Assembly (NCBI GenBank): GCA_902470815.1 | Contig: CABRHS010000002.1 | Location: 89,516-153,515, forward strand | DNA length: 64,000 bases | Reading direction: 5' to 3' | From: an uncultured Collinsella sp. | GTDB lineage: Bacteria; Actinomycetota; Coriobacteriia; Coriobacteriales; Coriobacteriaceae | Part shown: positions 38,124 to 47,296 of the stretch, piece after piece | How positions within the stretch are numbered: position 1 is the first letter of the stretch | Layout: every line of letters starts with the position of its first letter | Made by a program: the position numbers and the translations under genes | Notes under the pieces: generated by a model | Database searches by the model: none | What the model was told of the DNA's origin: nothing | The model's input: the letters and a program-made list of their open reading frames with translations, nothing else

Positions 38124-38311
38124 CTCGCTTCAGAGTCGCATTTCGCATTCGAACATGCACGCATGGCGCAATTGCGAACGCCGCCCGATGCAACATGCCC
38201 TCCACTCCCCTCAAGGAAAACACAGCCGCTTGCTGCGCTGAGGACGGGAGCACCGCAACGTGACGTGCGCTGCGCACGAGTGCGCTGCAGCACGCAACCA
38301 TCAACATAATA

Positions 38312-39388
38312 TCAGATCATTTCGGAAATCACCGCGTCGAAAGACTTGACGACGAGCTGTGACCATAAGAGGTGCCTTTGCTCACGCGCCCGGCAAAGTA
38401 TTTCCCTATTATGCGGGGAATCCTTTGACCCGCGAAGCAATGGACGAGCCCTCCTCCCCAACAACCTCCTTATCCGGTCGGCAAGCATTTCCAAATACTC
38501 GAAGCTTGCCGCATCGTCAGAGGTGATGGAAAAATGCGGCACGTCGCGAATAGTTGCGATATCATTCCTGCGCCGAGAATCGAGCAGGGCCTTCCCCTCA
38601 CCCGCATGTGTGCTCACAGGATCGTAGTCGACAAACACCATGCGCCGCTCGTCTTCACGGATCTTAGATCGAATGGCAATGTCAGGGTAACGAGTTATAT
38701 ATTTTGACCTGCCCCATCGATCGTGTCCATCGTAGGCTCGCACTCTTTCGTTAAAAGAAAGCTGTCCCAAATCAAAACCGCCAAGCCTAGAGGGGAGACA
38801 AAGGAGCATCCCCAAGGCACATTCTTTTGGAGACCGCGCATGCTCGCGCACGTGTGCCAAGGCCATCCGCGCCCGCTTGATGCCCCTGACCCCCTTCGCG
38901 CTATCCAGAAATGCCTCCATTGAACGCACGCTCGCAATCGAATGAGAGCCCTCCGCTCTATACACGACGCCACCCTGGACTAAGGGGTCGAACCGAAATT
39001 CCGAACAAGCGCACATGCCAAAATAGATCGCCTCGCATGTATCGACAATCTGGCATATCTGCAAAAAGGCAAGTTCGGGACTGCACACAAACAGCTCCGC
39101 ATCGCTGGCATGGCATGCAATGGGAATCAAGCTGCCGGGCGGCAAATCTTGCGTGCAGCTGTGAGGCCGAACGGCAGTGCTCCTTCGAAACGCGCCGTTT
39201 CCGAGAACTAAGAAATCTAGGGGACCTTCAATGCCAATGGTCCAACGCAACTGCTCAACCAACAGGGCATCGGGAGCATCAGCCGACGTTGGGATAGCAA
39301 GGTATGGGGCGTTGCTGTCCACATGAGGATCACGATGGCTCAAAAACCACCACAACGCTGAAAAATGAGAAAGAACAAAGGTCCCCAT
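38312..39388 (-). CDS. AbiEi-like protein with DUF559/Vsr-type nuclease-like domain
   Basis: 358 residues, ATG 39388 behind GGGGGGA. The N-terminal two thirds resemble AbiEi-type antitoxins (LDFLVLGNGAFRRST, ELFVCSPELAFLQIC, YFGMCACSEFRF). The last third follows the DUF559/Vsr-type PD-(D/E)XK layout: SPKECALGMLLCLP (187-200) and a YPDI strand with Asp236. VFVDYD with Asp254/Asp256 and DSRRRND (270-276) follow. A lysine in the classical position is not clear. Lower GC and less biased codons than its neighbours indicate transfer. It is bracketed by repeat copies B and C, with no AbiEii toxin partner beside it. Family assignment is by motif only; a defence or regulatory role is inference. Confidence 0.55.
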   Translation of the reverse strand: MGTFVLSHFSALWWFLSHRDPHVDSNAPYLAIPTSADAPDALLVEQLRWTIGIEGPLDFLVLGNGAFRRSTAVRPHSCTQDLPPGSLIPIACHASDAELFVCSPELAFLQICQIVDTCEAIYFGMCACSEFRFDPLVQGGVVYRAEGSHSIASVRSMEAFLDSAKGVRGIKRARMALAHVREHARSPKECALGMLLCLPSRLGGFDLGQLSFNERVRAYDGHDRWGRSKYITRYPDIAIRSKIREDERRMVFVDYDPVSTHAGEGKALLDSRRRNDIATIRDVPHFSITSDDAASFEYLEMLADRIRRLLGRRARPLLRGSKDSPHNREILCRAREQRHLLWSQLVVKSFDAVISEMI

Positions 39389-39439
39389 TCACCATCCCCC
39401 CTACCATGGATGTGAGTGCTGGCCATTGTTCCCAAGGAA

Positions 39440-39590
39440 TGCTGCAATATTCCCTTTATGGTAGAGCGCTGTGTAAGAACCTGATAATTGCATCACCCCA
39501 ACAGAGTGCACCTGCGGAAATGCCAGGATATTCAGTGCATGGATTGATACGCAGTTTCTGGTATTTTACGGCAAGGGATTTTTGCAGTAA
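39440..39590. repeat. MITE-like ~150-bp repeat, copy C
   Basis: Left end ATGCTGCAATATTCCCTTTA and right end (reverse complement TTACTGCAAAAATCCCTTGC) form imperfect terminal inverted repeats. 151 bp, with ACCTGC at offset ~70. It lies between the AbiEi-like gene and the GIY-YIG gene. Confidence 0.7.
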
Positions 39591-39611
39591 CTAGAGGCTA
39601 CTCGAAATAGA

Positions 39612-40763
39612 TTACGCACAACCCCAGCGCACAGCCAGCTCATGGAAGTAGTGATAGGCAAGACCGTTTGCCACATACGTCCTAATCCACGAGCCGTTGT
39701 CGAAGTGGTCGCTCCTGAACTGATAGCCCAAAATCGAGACCAATTGATAGTCGCTCAACTCCAAAAGCTCCTTCTTGGATGCCTTTCTGATCGCTATATC
39801 ATCTTTTCCTATCGATTGATATACAACTCCGTAGTCGACTGGGACAAATCCTCCTTGGTAGGACAAATCTAGCAATTCATTCAAGCTGCTTTCAAGACCA
39901 TAAGGATCATCCTGCTGTGAGTCATAGAAGTTGAAGTTGGAACACCACTCCCTCTTCCCCTCCGTTAACTCGATATCCTCGAGCACCCTGTGTATCTCCA
40001 CGAGCGCCTTACGCGAGTAGGCGGCCCTCACATAGCGAATGGGATTTGCACTACCCGGCGCATACAACCCAGAAACGCCTTTTCCGACATAGCGATCTCT
40101 AGTACACCGATCGGCAACGCGCCCCACGAACTCCATGCGATGAGCCGACTCGGCTTGACTGACCGCACGTGTCGCGCACATACCCGATCCCGCCGGCAAC
40201 CATGCCGCAATTTCATAGGCTTCAAGAACCATGCCGTCATAGACCGCCAACGCAAGATGAATTCCCTCGATCTTACTTTTGTCAACACGCCAAAACCCTC
40301 GCGTCACCTCATACAACTCGAAATCGGACATCCCGTTTCGATAGAGTTGGTTAACCTTGACCAAGACAGCGTCTTCGAAAAAATCCCGCTCGGTCAATTC
40401 GCCGTGATCAAACCTCGCGTCAAGATCAGAAACCTCTATCCGTCCGTATAGGCTTGATTCATGTCCCGCTTGTTTATTGGTTAGATTTTTCAGCCCAAGC
40501 AAGTCAATCGCCGCCGCCTCGACCTTATATGCCGTCCCCTCATCAAGACCGAAAGCCAAAATCTCAATCAGCGGCTGATTGCCACGCGCCTGTATCTCGG
40601 CGATTTTGCGCGTCTTCTCGCTTTTGGAACCGTCATGCAAATGCGCGAACGCCCTGTTGCCCTTCCCCTTACCGACATAAAAGGGAACCTTAGTCACGGG
40701 GTCTGAATACAGATATACGTAATAACCAAGAGCATCGATTGTTTTTGGAGAAAACTTATCCAC
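39612..40763 (-). CDS. GIY-YIG (LEM-3-like) nuclease domain protein
   Basis: 383 residues from GTG 40763, chosen because the protein then begins M-DKFSPKTIDALGYYVYLY, the usual start of this family; the frame stays open upstream to 40937 without a better start. The GIY-YIG domain covers about residues 10-105: YYVYLYSDP, VPFYVGKGKGNRAFAHL (a Y-V-G form of YIG with catalytic Arg) and the Glu in KVEAAAIDLL. The remaining ~270 residues, including RYVGKGVSGLYAPG and SFNFYDS-like SNFNFYDSQQDD, match nothing I know. AT-richer than the surrounding genome. Probably a DNA endonuclease from a mobile or defence context; no partner gene is adjacent. Confidence 0.7.
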   Translation of the reverse strand: MDKFSPKTIDALGYYVYLYSDPVTKVPFYVGKGKGNRAFAHLHDGSKSEKTRKIAEIQARGNQPLIEILAFGLDEGTAYKVEAAAIDLLGLKNLTNKQAGHESSLYGRIEVSDLDARFDHGELTERDFFEDAVLVKVNQLYRNGMSDFELYEVTRGFWRVDKSKIEGIHLALAVYDGMVLEAYEIAAWLPAGSGMCATRAVSQAESAHRMEFVGRVADRCTRDRYVGKGVSGLYAPGSANPIRYVRAAYSRKALVEIHRVLEDIELTEGKREWCSNFNFYDSQQDDPYGLESSLNELLDLSYQGGFVPVDYGVVYQSIGKDDIAIRKASKKELLELSDYQLVSILGYQFRSDHFDNGSWIRTYVANGLAYHYFHELAVRWGCA

Positions 40764-40949
40764 CCTGAACTCAATCCATTCCGAAACGACACCCGGGCCA
40801 GCGGACCGCAGGCGGGCGTTTGCAAGTAGGGGCACGCCGCCAACGAAGTCACGGAAAGCAATTCTGAAATGCGCGCGATGCACCCTTGCTAATATGACAG
40901 ACCCGCATTGTATGCGACCAATTGGAATGGCATGCAACTCCTTGGTACC

Positions 40950-40993
40950 AAAAATAGCGGACGGCTCGCATGCGGGCGCACGCGAGCCGTCCG
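40950..40993 (-). terminator. Intrinsic terminator of guaB
   Basis: Reverse strand CGGACGGCTCGC and GCGAGCCGTCCG are perfectly complementary, followed by CTATTTTTGG. It starts 32 bases past the guaB stop. Confidence 0.88.
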
Positions 40994-41024
40994 AACATTA
41001 GCATGTGAGGCGATTTGAAACCAC

Positions 41025-42536
41025 CTAGTTGTAGCTCACCGTCTGCTGGGAGTCCTTGACCACGACGTCGTGGGCGCCGCCCTCGACGATAGAGGTGGCG
41101 GAGACGAGGGTTAGACGGGCCTTATCCTGCAGCTCGGGAATGGAGAGCGCGCCGCAGTTGCACATGGTGGACTTGACCTTGTACAGGGTGCCGTTCACGC
41201 CGTCCTTAAGGGAGCCGGCGTAGGGCACGTAGGAGTCGACGCCCTCGACGAAGGAGAGCTTCTGGGCGCCGCCCAGGTCGTAGCGCTGCCAGTTGCGGGC
41301 GCGCGCCGAGCCCTCGCCCCAGTACTCCTTCATGTACTGGCCGTTGACGTTCACGCGGGAGGTCGGGGACTCGTCGAAACGGGCGAAGTAGCGGCCAAGC
41401 ATGAGGAAGTCGGCGCCCATGGCGAGGGCCAGGGTCATGTGGTAGTCGTACACGATGCCGCCGTCGGAGCAGACGGGCACGTAGACGCCGGTCTCCTCGA
41501 AGTACTCATCGCGGGCGCGGCAGACGTCGATCAGCGCGGTGGCCTGACCGCGGCCGATGCCCTTGGTCTCGCGGGTGATGCAGATGGAGCCGCCGCCGAT
41601 GCCGACCTTGATGAAGTCGGCGCCGCAGTCGGCGAGGAAGCGGAAGCCGTCGGCGTCGACCACATTGCCCGCGCCGACCTTGACGGAATCGCCGTAGTTC
41701 TCGCGGACCCACTCGATGGTGCGCTTCTGCCACTCGGAATAGCCCTCGGAGGAGTCGATGCACAGCACGTCGGCGCCGGCCTCGACGAGCAGCGGCACGC
41801 GCTCGGCGTAGTCGCGGGTGTTGATGCCCGCACCGACCATGTAGCGCTTGTTGGCGTCGAGCAGCTCGTTGGGGTTGGTCTTGTGGGAGTCGTAATCCTT
41901 GCGGAAGACGATGCCGACCAGGTGATCGTTCTCGTCGACGACGGGCAGGGCGTTGAGCTTCTTGTCCCAGATGAGGTCGTTGGCGTCCTTCAAGGTGATG
42001 TCCTTGTCGCCCACGATGAGCTCGGCGCGGGGCGTCATGAACTCGGAGACGAGCTTGGAGTGGTCGTCGCGACTGGGGCGGTAGTCGCGGCTGGTGACGA
42101 TGCCCAGGAGCTTGCCCGTGGGGGTGCCGTCGTCGGTGACGGGCATGGTGGAGTGACCGGTGCGGTCCTTGAGCTCCATGACCTGCTCCATGGTCATGTC
42201 GGGGGTGAGGGTGGAGTCGGACTGCACGAAGCCGGCCTTGTGGTCCTTGACGGCCTTGACCATGGCGGCCTCGGACTCGGGCGTCTGGGAGCCGTAGATG
42301 AAGGAGATGCCGCCCTCGGTAGCGAGCGCGACGCCCATGTCCACACCGGAGACGGACTGCATGATGGCGGAGACCATGGGGATGTTCAGAGTGATCTCGG
42401 GCTCCTCGCCGCGCTTGAAACGCGTCAGAGGGGTCTTGAGGGAGACGTTGGTGGGGATGCACTCCGAGGAAGAGTACCCGGGGACGAGCAGATACTCAGA
42501 GAAAGTGTGGGACTCACCAGGGAAAAACGTTGCCAT
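41025..42536 (-). CDS. guaB: IMP dehydrogenase
   Basis: 503 residues. TIM-barrel enzyme oxidising IMP to XMP, the committed step of GMP synthesis. Two CBS motifs are inserted at about 100-230. The active-site loop is GIGGGSICITRETKGIGRGQATA, with the catalytic Cys in SICIT. The flap region carries YMKEYWGEGSARARNW. The length and the KGIGRGQATA loop resemble eukaryote-like or subclass variants rather than the standard ~490-residue bacterial protein; this is an impression only. Single-gene unit with its own promoter and terminator. Confidence 0.93.
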   Translation of the reverse strand: MATFFPGESHTFSEYLLVPGYSSSECIPTNVSLKTPLTRFKRGEEPEITLNIPMVSAIMQSVSGVDMGVALATEGGISFIYGSQTPESEAAMVKAVKDHKAGFVQSDSTLTPDMTMEQVMELKDRTGHSTMPVTDDGTPTGKLLGIVTSRDYRPSRDDHSKLVSEFMTPRAELIVGDKDITLKDANDLIWDKKLNALPVVDENDHLVGIVFRKDYDSHKTNPNELLDANKRYMVGAGINTRDYAERVPLLVEAGADVLCIDSSEGYSEWQKRTIEWVRENYGDSVKVGAGNVVDADGFRFLADCGADFIKVGIGGGSICITRETKGIGRGQATALIDVCRARDEYFEETGVYVPVCSDGGIVYDYHMTLALAMGADFLMLGRYFARFDESPTSRVNVNGQYMKEYWGEGSARARNWQRYDLGGAQKLSFVEGVDSYVPYAGSLKDGVNGTLYKVKSTMCNCGALSIPELQDKARLTLVSATSIVEGGAHDVVVKDSQQTVSYN

Positions 42537-42612
42537 GTCGCTCCTTAGACTCTCTGCTGCCGACGAGGTAGGCTCACGAACCCCGCGGATGGCGCTCTAT
42601 ACAAGTGGAGGT

Positions 42613-42639
42613 ATTGTAGCGCACCGGCACTGCTACAAT
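42613..42639. promoter_or_regulatory. Palindromic divergent promoter of guaB and the modE-like gene
   Basis: ATTGTAGC (42613-42620) and GCTACAAT (42632-42639) form a perfect 8-bp inverted repeat with an 11-base spacer. Each arm contains a TACAAT -10 box, one for guaB (reverse) and one for the regulator gene (forward). The dyad could also be an operator. Confidence 0.55.
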
Positions 42640-42699
42640 GGCTGTCGTTGCCAGACTTCAAAGTGTCTGCCCATTCTCACCCCTCTGCTTGGAGCCCAG

Positions 42700-43029
42700 A
42701 TGCCGCTGAAAGCACACGCCAGACTCACCATCTCCGATGACGACCGCGACCTGCCGGGCGCATTCGGGGGCGGCTGCGCCTCCCTCCTGCAGGGCGTCGC
42801 CGAGGAAGGCTCGCTCAACCGCGCGGCGAAGCGCATGGGCATGGCGTATTCCAAGGCATGGCGGATCGTCCGGGAGGCCGAGGGGCATCTGAACTGCGAG
42901 CTGCTCGCCCGAGACGGCGCGCGCGGCTCGGTGCTCACGCCGGAGGGCGAGCTCGCCCTCCGCGCCTACCGGACGCTCCAGACCGAGGTAGACGAGCTCA
43001 TATCGAGGCGTTTGCCCGAGCTGTTCTAG
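42700..43029 (+). CDS. ModE-type winged-helix regulator without molbindin domain
   Basis: 109 residues from ATG 42700, with GGAG nine bases upstream. The helix-turn-helix is EEGSLNRAAKRMGMAYSKAWRIVREAE, the signature of ModE N-terminal domains, followed by a LysR-like wing (RGSVLTPEGELALRAYRTLQ). No C-terminal molybdate-binding domain. In other bacteria such short ModE proteins regulate molybdate uptake or molybdoenzymes; no such genes are adjacent. The palindrome in its promoter is a candidate own operator. Confidence 0.85.
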   Translation: MPLKAHARLTISDDDRDLPGAFGGGCASLLQGVAEEGSLNRAAKRMGMAYSKAWRIVREAEGHLNCELLARDGARGSVLTPEGELALRAYRTLQTEVDELISRRLPELF

Positions 43030-43161
43030 GCGCAAGCGAACCACAGTCCCAATATGCAAGGCCACACAACCGCCGCCGCTCCCAATATGCGTCGTATAGC
43101 CCGCATGCAAATCGCAAAACGAGGAACCGATTGGGAATGAGAAGGGGTGCAAGGTCCCGGG

Positions 43162-43737
43162 CTACATCCCAAAGAAGACCTTGAGACCGATGAGGATGAG
43201 CACGACGCCGCCGACGATCTCCGCGCGGGCGCCGAAGCGCTCTCCGAGCTTTCGGCCGAGCGCCAGCACCAGCAGGCAGCACAGCAGTGTGGTGAGGCCG
43301 ATCATCCCGCAATACAGGATGACGTCCTTGCCCTCGGCGGCAAAGCTAACGCCAACCACGAACGCGTCGATGGCAGTGGCGACGGCCTCCATGCCGATCG
43401 TCGCCCAGGTGAGGCGCGCCGAGGGACACGCCTCGGGCTCGCGCAGCTCGCGAACGGCCTCAACGACCATCTTGCCTCCCACAAAAGCGAGGATGGCGAG
43501 CGAGACGATGCCCGCATAACGCTCGATGTAACCCGCGATGAGCGTACCGCCCATGTAACCAAGGGCGGGCATGGCCATCTGGAAGAGCGCGAACGCGACG
43601 GGCATGCCGAGCTTCTTGGAAAGGGGCATATCGGGCTCGCACAGGCTGTTGGAAAGCGTGACGGCCATGGCGTCCATTGCGAGGGCGATGCCCAGAACGA
43701 TGCTCTCGGCGAGTGCTGCGGAAGTGATGATGGGCAT
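43162..43737 (-). CDS. mntP: Manganese efflux pump MntP
   Basis: 191 residues from ATG 43737 (GGAG five bases upstream). Six membrane helices. The conserved acidic positions in membrane segments are visible: ALAMDAMAVTLSNS (helix 1), and ATAIDAFVVGVSF (helix 4). GYMGGTLIAGYI and CGMIGLTTLL follow the family pattern. Exports excess manganese. No yybP-ykoY leader seen; the upstream PLP-like gene ends 45 bases before it. Confidence 0.9.
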   Translation of the reverse strand: MPIITSAALAESIVLGIALAMDAMAVTLSNSLCEPDMPLSKKLGMPVAFALFQMAMPALGYMGGTLIAGYIERYAGIVSLAILAFVGGKMVVEAVRELREPEACPSARLTWATIGMEAVATAIDAFVVGVSFAAEGKDVILYCGMIGLTTLLCCLLVLALGRKLGERFGARAEIVGGVVLILIGLKVFFGM

Positions 43738-43781
43738 GAGCACTCCAGATTCGTCAGATTTCGATGTGGATCGACGGCGCC

Positions 43782-44609
43782 CTACGGCTGCGGAGGACTG
43801 CAGAACCAGCGCATGGCCTGGTCCAGGTCGTCGGCGATCTCCAGCGGATCATCGAGCCCGGCGAAGATGCGCACCGCGCTCCCCTCCCACCCGTCGCGGG
43901 CGTGCAGGCGCGTGCGACGGCCACCGGCCTTGCAGGCGCGGCCGTTGAGACGGCACCGATCGATGAAATCGCCCGCAGCGCGACCCGGAACGGCGGGGAG
44001 CTCGAAGTCGACGGCAGGGCCGAACCCATGCAGCAGGACGCGGGTGGCGAGCTCGTGATCGGGGTGCGAGGCGAGCCCGGGGTACCAGGCGGCGGCGAGA
44101 CGCTCGCAGCAGGACAGGTACTCGGCGAGGGCGCGGGCGTGATCGCAGTGCCGCTGCATGCGAGATGGGAACGTGTCGAGGCCGCAGGCGATGGTCTCGA
44201 GGTCCCCCTGCGACAAAGCATGCGAAGGCGAAGCGCCCACATGGGCGATCAGGTCGGCATCGCGCACGGCGAGCGCGACCGCCTTGCGCTCGAGCCCACC
44301 CGCCGCGACGCGGTCGAGCGCCTCGCCCTGAACGTCCGCGCCAAGCTCAAAGGCACGGCAGCCGAACTGGGATGGGACGGTGATATCCACCCACAGGGAG
44401 CCGCAGGCGGCATGGACCTCTCGGGCGACGGCGCGCACGTCGGCGACGCGAAGGCCCGGACCGCCGACCATGTCGACCAGGCGGCTCCCCGGCGACACGG
44501 CGCCGAGTCGCCCGAACGCGTCATCGACGCGCTCGGCATACACGAAGAAGGCGGCCTCGGCACCGACGACCCGCGCATACCGAGCTTCGAGCTCCTGCTG
44601 GTCGATCAT
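43782..44609 (-). CDS. Cys/Met-metabolism PLP-fold homologue lacking a recognisable catalytic lysine
   Basis: 275 residues, ATG 44609 behind AGAGGTGG. Segments match trans-sulfuration enzymes in order: DVRAVAREVHAACGSLWVDITVPSQF (the V-D-N-T strand), FELGADV (the GADI strand), YPGLASHPDHELATRVLLHGFG, and VRIFAGLDDPLEIADDLDQAM at the end. After GADV, the normal S-x-T-K-y-x-x-GH lysine motif is absent; the region reads QGEALDRVAAGGLE. The N-terminal ~110 residues of the normal ~390 are also missing. It is therefore probably not a PLP lyase; it may be a degenerate or regulatory paralogue. Between thrS and mntP. Confidence 0.7.
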   Translation of the reverse strand: MIDQQELEARYARVVGAEAAFFVYAERVDDAFGRLGAVSPGSRLVDMVGGPGLRVADVRAVAREVHAACGSLWVDITVPSQFGCRAFELGADVQGEALDRVAAGGLERKAVALAVRDADLIAHVGASPSHALSQGDLETIACGLDTFPSRMQRHCDHARALAEYLSCCERLAAAWYPGLASHPDHELATRVLLHGFGPAVDFELPAVPGRAAGDFIDRCRLNGRACKAGGRRTRLHARDGWEGSAVRIFAGLDDPLEIADDLDQAMRWFCSPPQP

Positions 44610-44657
44610 GCCGAGGCCACCTCTCCCCTCAATGAACGATTCGATTCGCCCCGAGCC

Positions 44658-46418
<1,761 letters not shown>

Positions 46419-46539
46419 ATGTATACCTTCCCTATGAGGTGTATTACCTGAGTAATCAACTTATCTTACCCGTTTTCCCCGGGGGCCGCCGCGCAGATCG
46501 CGCGACGGGCGTCCCGGACGGGCCGCGCGCGGGAATACG

Positions 46540-46575
46540 AACGCACCCGCCACCGGGGTGCGGTGACGGGTGCGT
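46540..46575 (-). terminator. Hairpin upstream of thrS, after the zinc-ribbon gene
   Basis: Reverse strand ACGCACCCGTCACC and GGTGGCGGGTGCGT pair with one mismatch across an eight-base loop, followed by TCGTATT. About 45 bases past the zinc-ribbon protein stop. Confidence 0.65.
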
Positions 46576-46620
46576 GGGGCGCGACGCGCAATGACCCGCA
46601 TGCCCGCGGGGCGCACGCGC

Positions 46621-47052
46621 CTACTGGATGTGAGTTCGGCAGTAAGGGCACACCTTCCAATGGGCCTCGAGGGGCTTCTTGCAAGTGGGGCACACGTTGC
46701 GGACCTGCGTGTTGCAGACCGGGCAGACGATGAAGTCCTTCTCGATAGTGGTGCCGCAGTTGGGGCAGCTCCCGTACTGGGCCAGCTGGCGCTCGCGCAG
46801 CGCCATGTCGAGCTCCTGCTCCTCGCGGTCGACGGCATAGGCGCCGGGGCGCATGACGATGTACGCGATAAGGCCAACGATGGGAATGAGCGAGAGCAGG
46901 CCCCACGCCCAGAACGCCTGTGCGCCGCGGCGCTTGGCGTCGATGAAGACGTAGGCCACGGAGAGCAGGTAGAGGGCGATCACGCAGGCGATGATGCCGT
47001 ACACGGCGACCATCAGCTGGGGAGACATGAGCTCCTCGATGTACTTGGACAT
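46621..47052 (-). CDS. Membrane protein with double zinc ribbon
   Basis: 143 residues from ATG 47052. Two membrane helices (about 14-37 and 47-66, GLLSLIPIVGLIAYIVM resembling phospholipase-D-nuclease N-terminal type helices), a charged cytoplasmic linker rich in Glu/Arg, then two CxxC pairs twice: CPNC and CPVC, CPTC and CPYC. This is a tandem zinc ribbon of the DZR type. Such proteins are common in actinobacteria and of unknown function. Single gene with its own -10 box. Confidence 0.75.
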   Translation of the reverse strand: MSKYIEELMSPQLMVAVYGIIACVIALYLLSVAYVFIDAKRRGAQAFWAWGLLSLIPIVGLIAYIVMRPGAYAVDREEQELDMALRERQLAQYGSCPNCGTTIEKDFIVCPVCNTQVRNVCPTCKKPLEAHWKVCPYCRTHIQ

Positions 47053-47109
47053 ACGGGCGAACCTTTCAGCCGGTTGCGTCGAGCGCAAAGCTGGTCATAA
47101 TCGTTCAGC

Positions 47110-47115
47110 ATTGTA
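47110..47115 (-). promoter_or_regulatory. -10 box of the zinc-ribbon gene
   Basis: Reverse strand TATACAAT about 60 bases before the start; no clear -35. Confidence 0.45.
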
Positions 47116-47185
47116 TACCCGCACCGGAAAACGCGCACGTTCGCGACGCGGAGGCTTTCCTGTTGCACCGTAACGACATAGGGGC

Positions 47186-47224
47186 GCCGGCGCCACCGGA
47201 GGGTTGCCCCCTGGTGACGCCGGC
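47186..47224 (-). terminator. Hairpin after bglA
   Basis: GCCGGCGCCACC (47186-47197) pairs with GGTGACGCCGGC (47213-47224) with one mismatch, extended inward. 70 bases past the bglA stop; no U tract. Confidence 0.55.
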
Positions 47225-47296
47225 GATCACGCGGCGCACGCACCCATAGCGAGCGGGCGGATGAAGCGTCTCCCCGCTTGATGCTCGAGCAATACC

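Larger units (their letters stand above)
37547..38311. other. 765-base non-coding interval between leuS and the AbiEi-like gene
   Basis: No convincing gene. It contains a degenerate 20-bp repeat array (37806-37911), repeat element copy B (37969-38123), and short inverted repeats near 38262-38300 (GTGCGCTGCGCAC region). GC drops clearly from about 37970 onward. Confidence 0.6.

Noticed and set aside
34877..38311. T-box leaders for leuS, thrS or valS
   Set aside because: No T-box core (GGGTGG-like) or specifier loop could be found upstream of these genes; only ileS has one.
40889..40933. Fourteen-codon frame with an ideal AAGGAG site just after the guaB terminator
   Set aside because: It lies between a terminator and a TACAAT box inside the frame, so it is unlikely to be transcribed as a leader peptide.
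43029..43161. Repeated TCCCAATATGC near 43050 and 43080
   Set aside because: Two short copies only, in a gap between convergent genes; no supporting structure.
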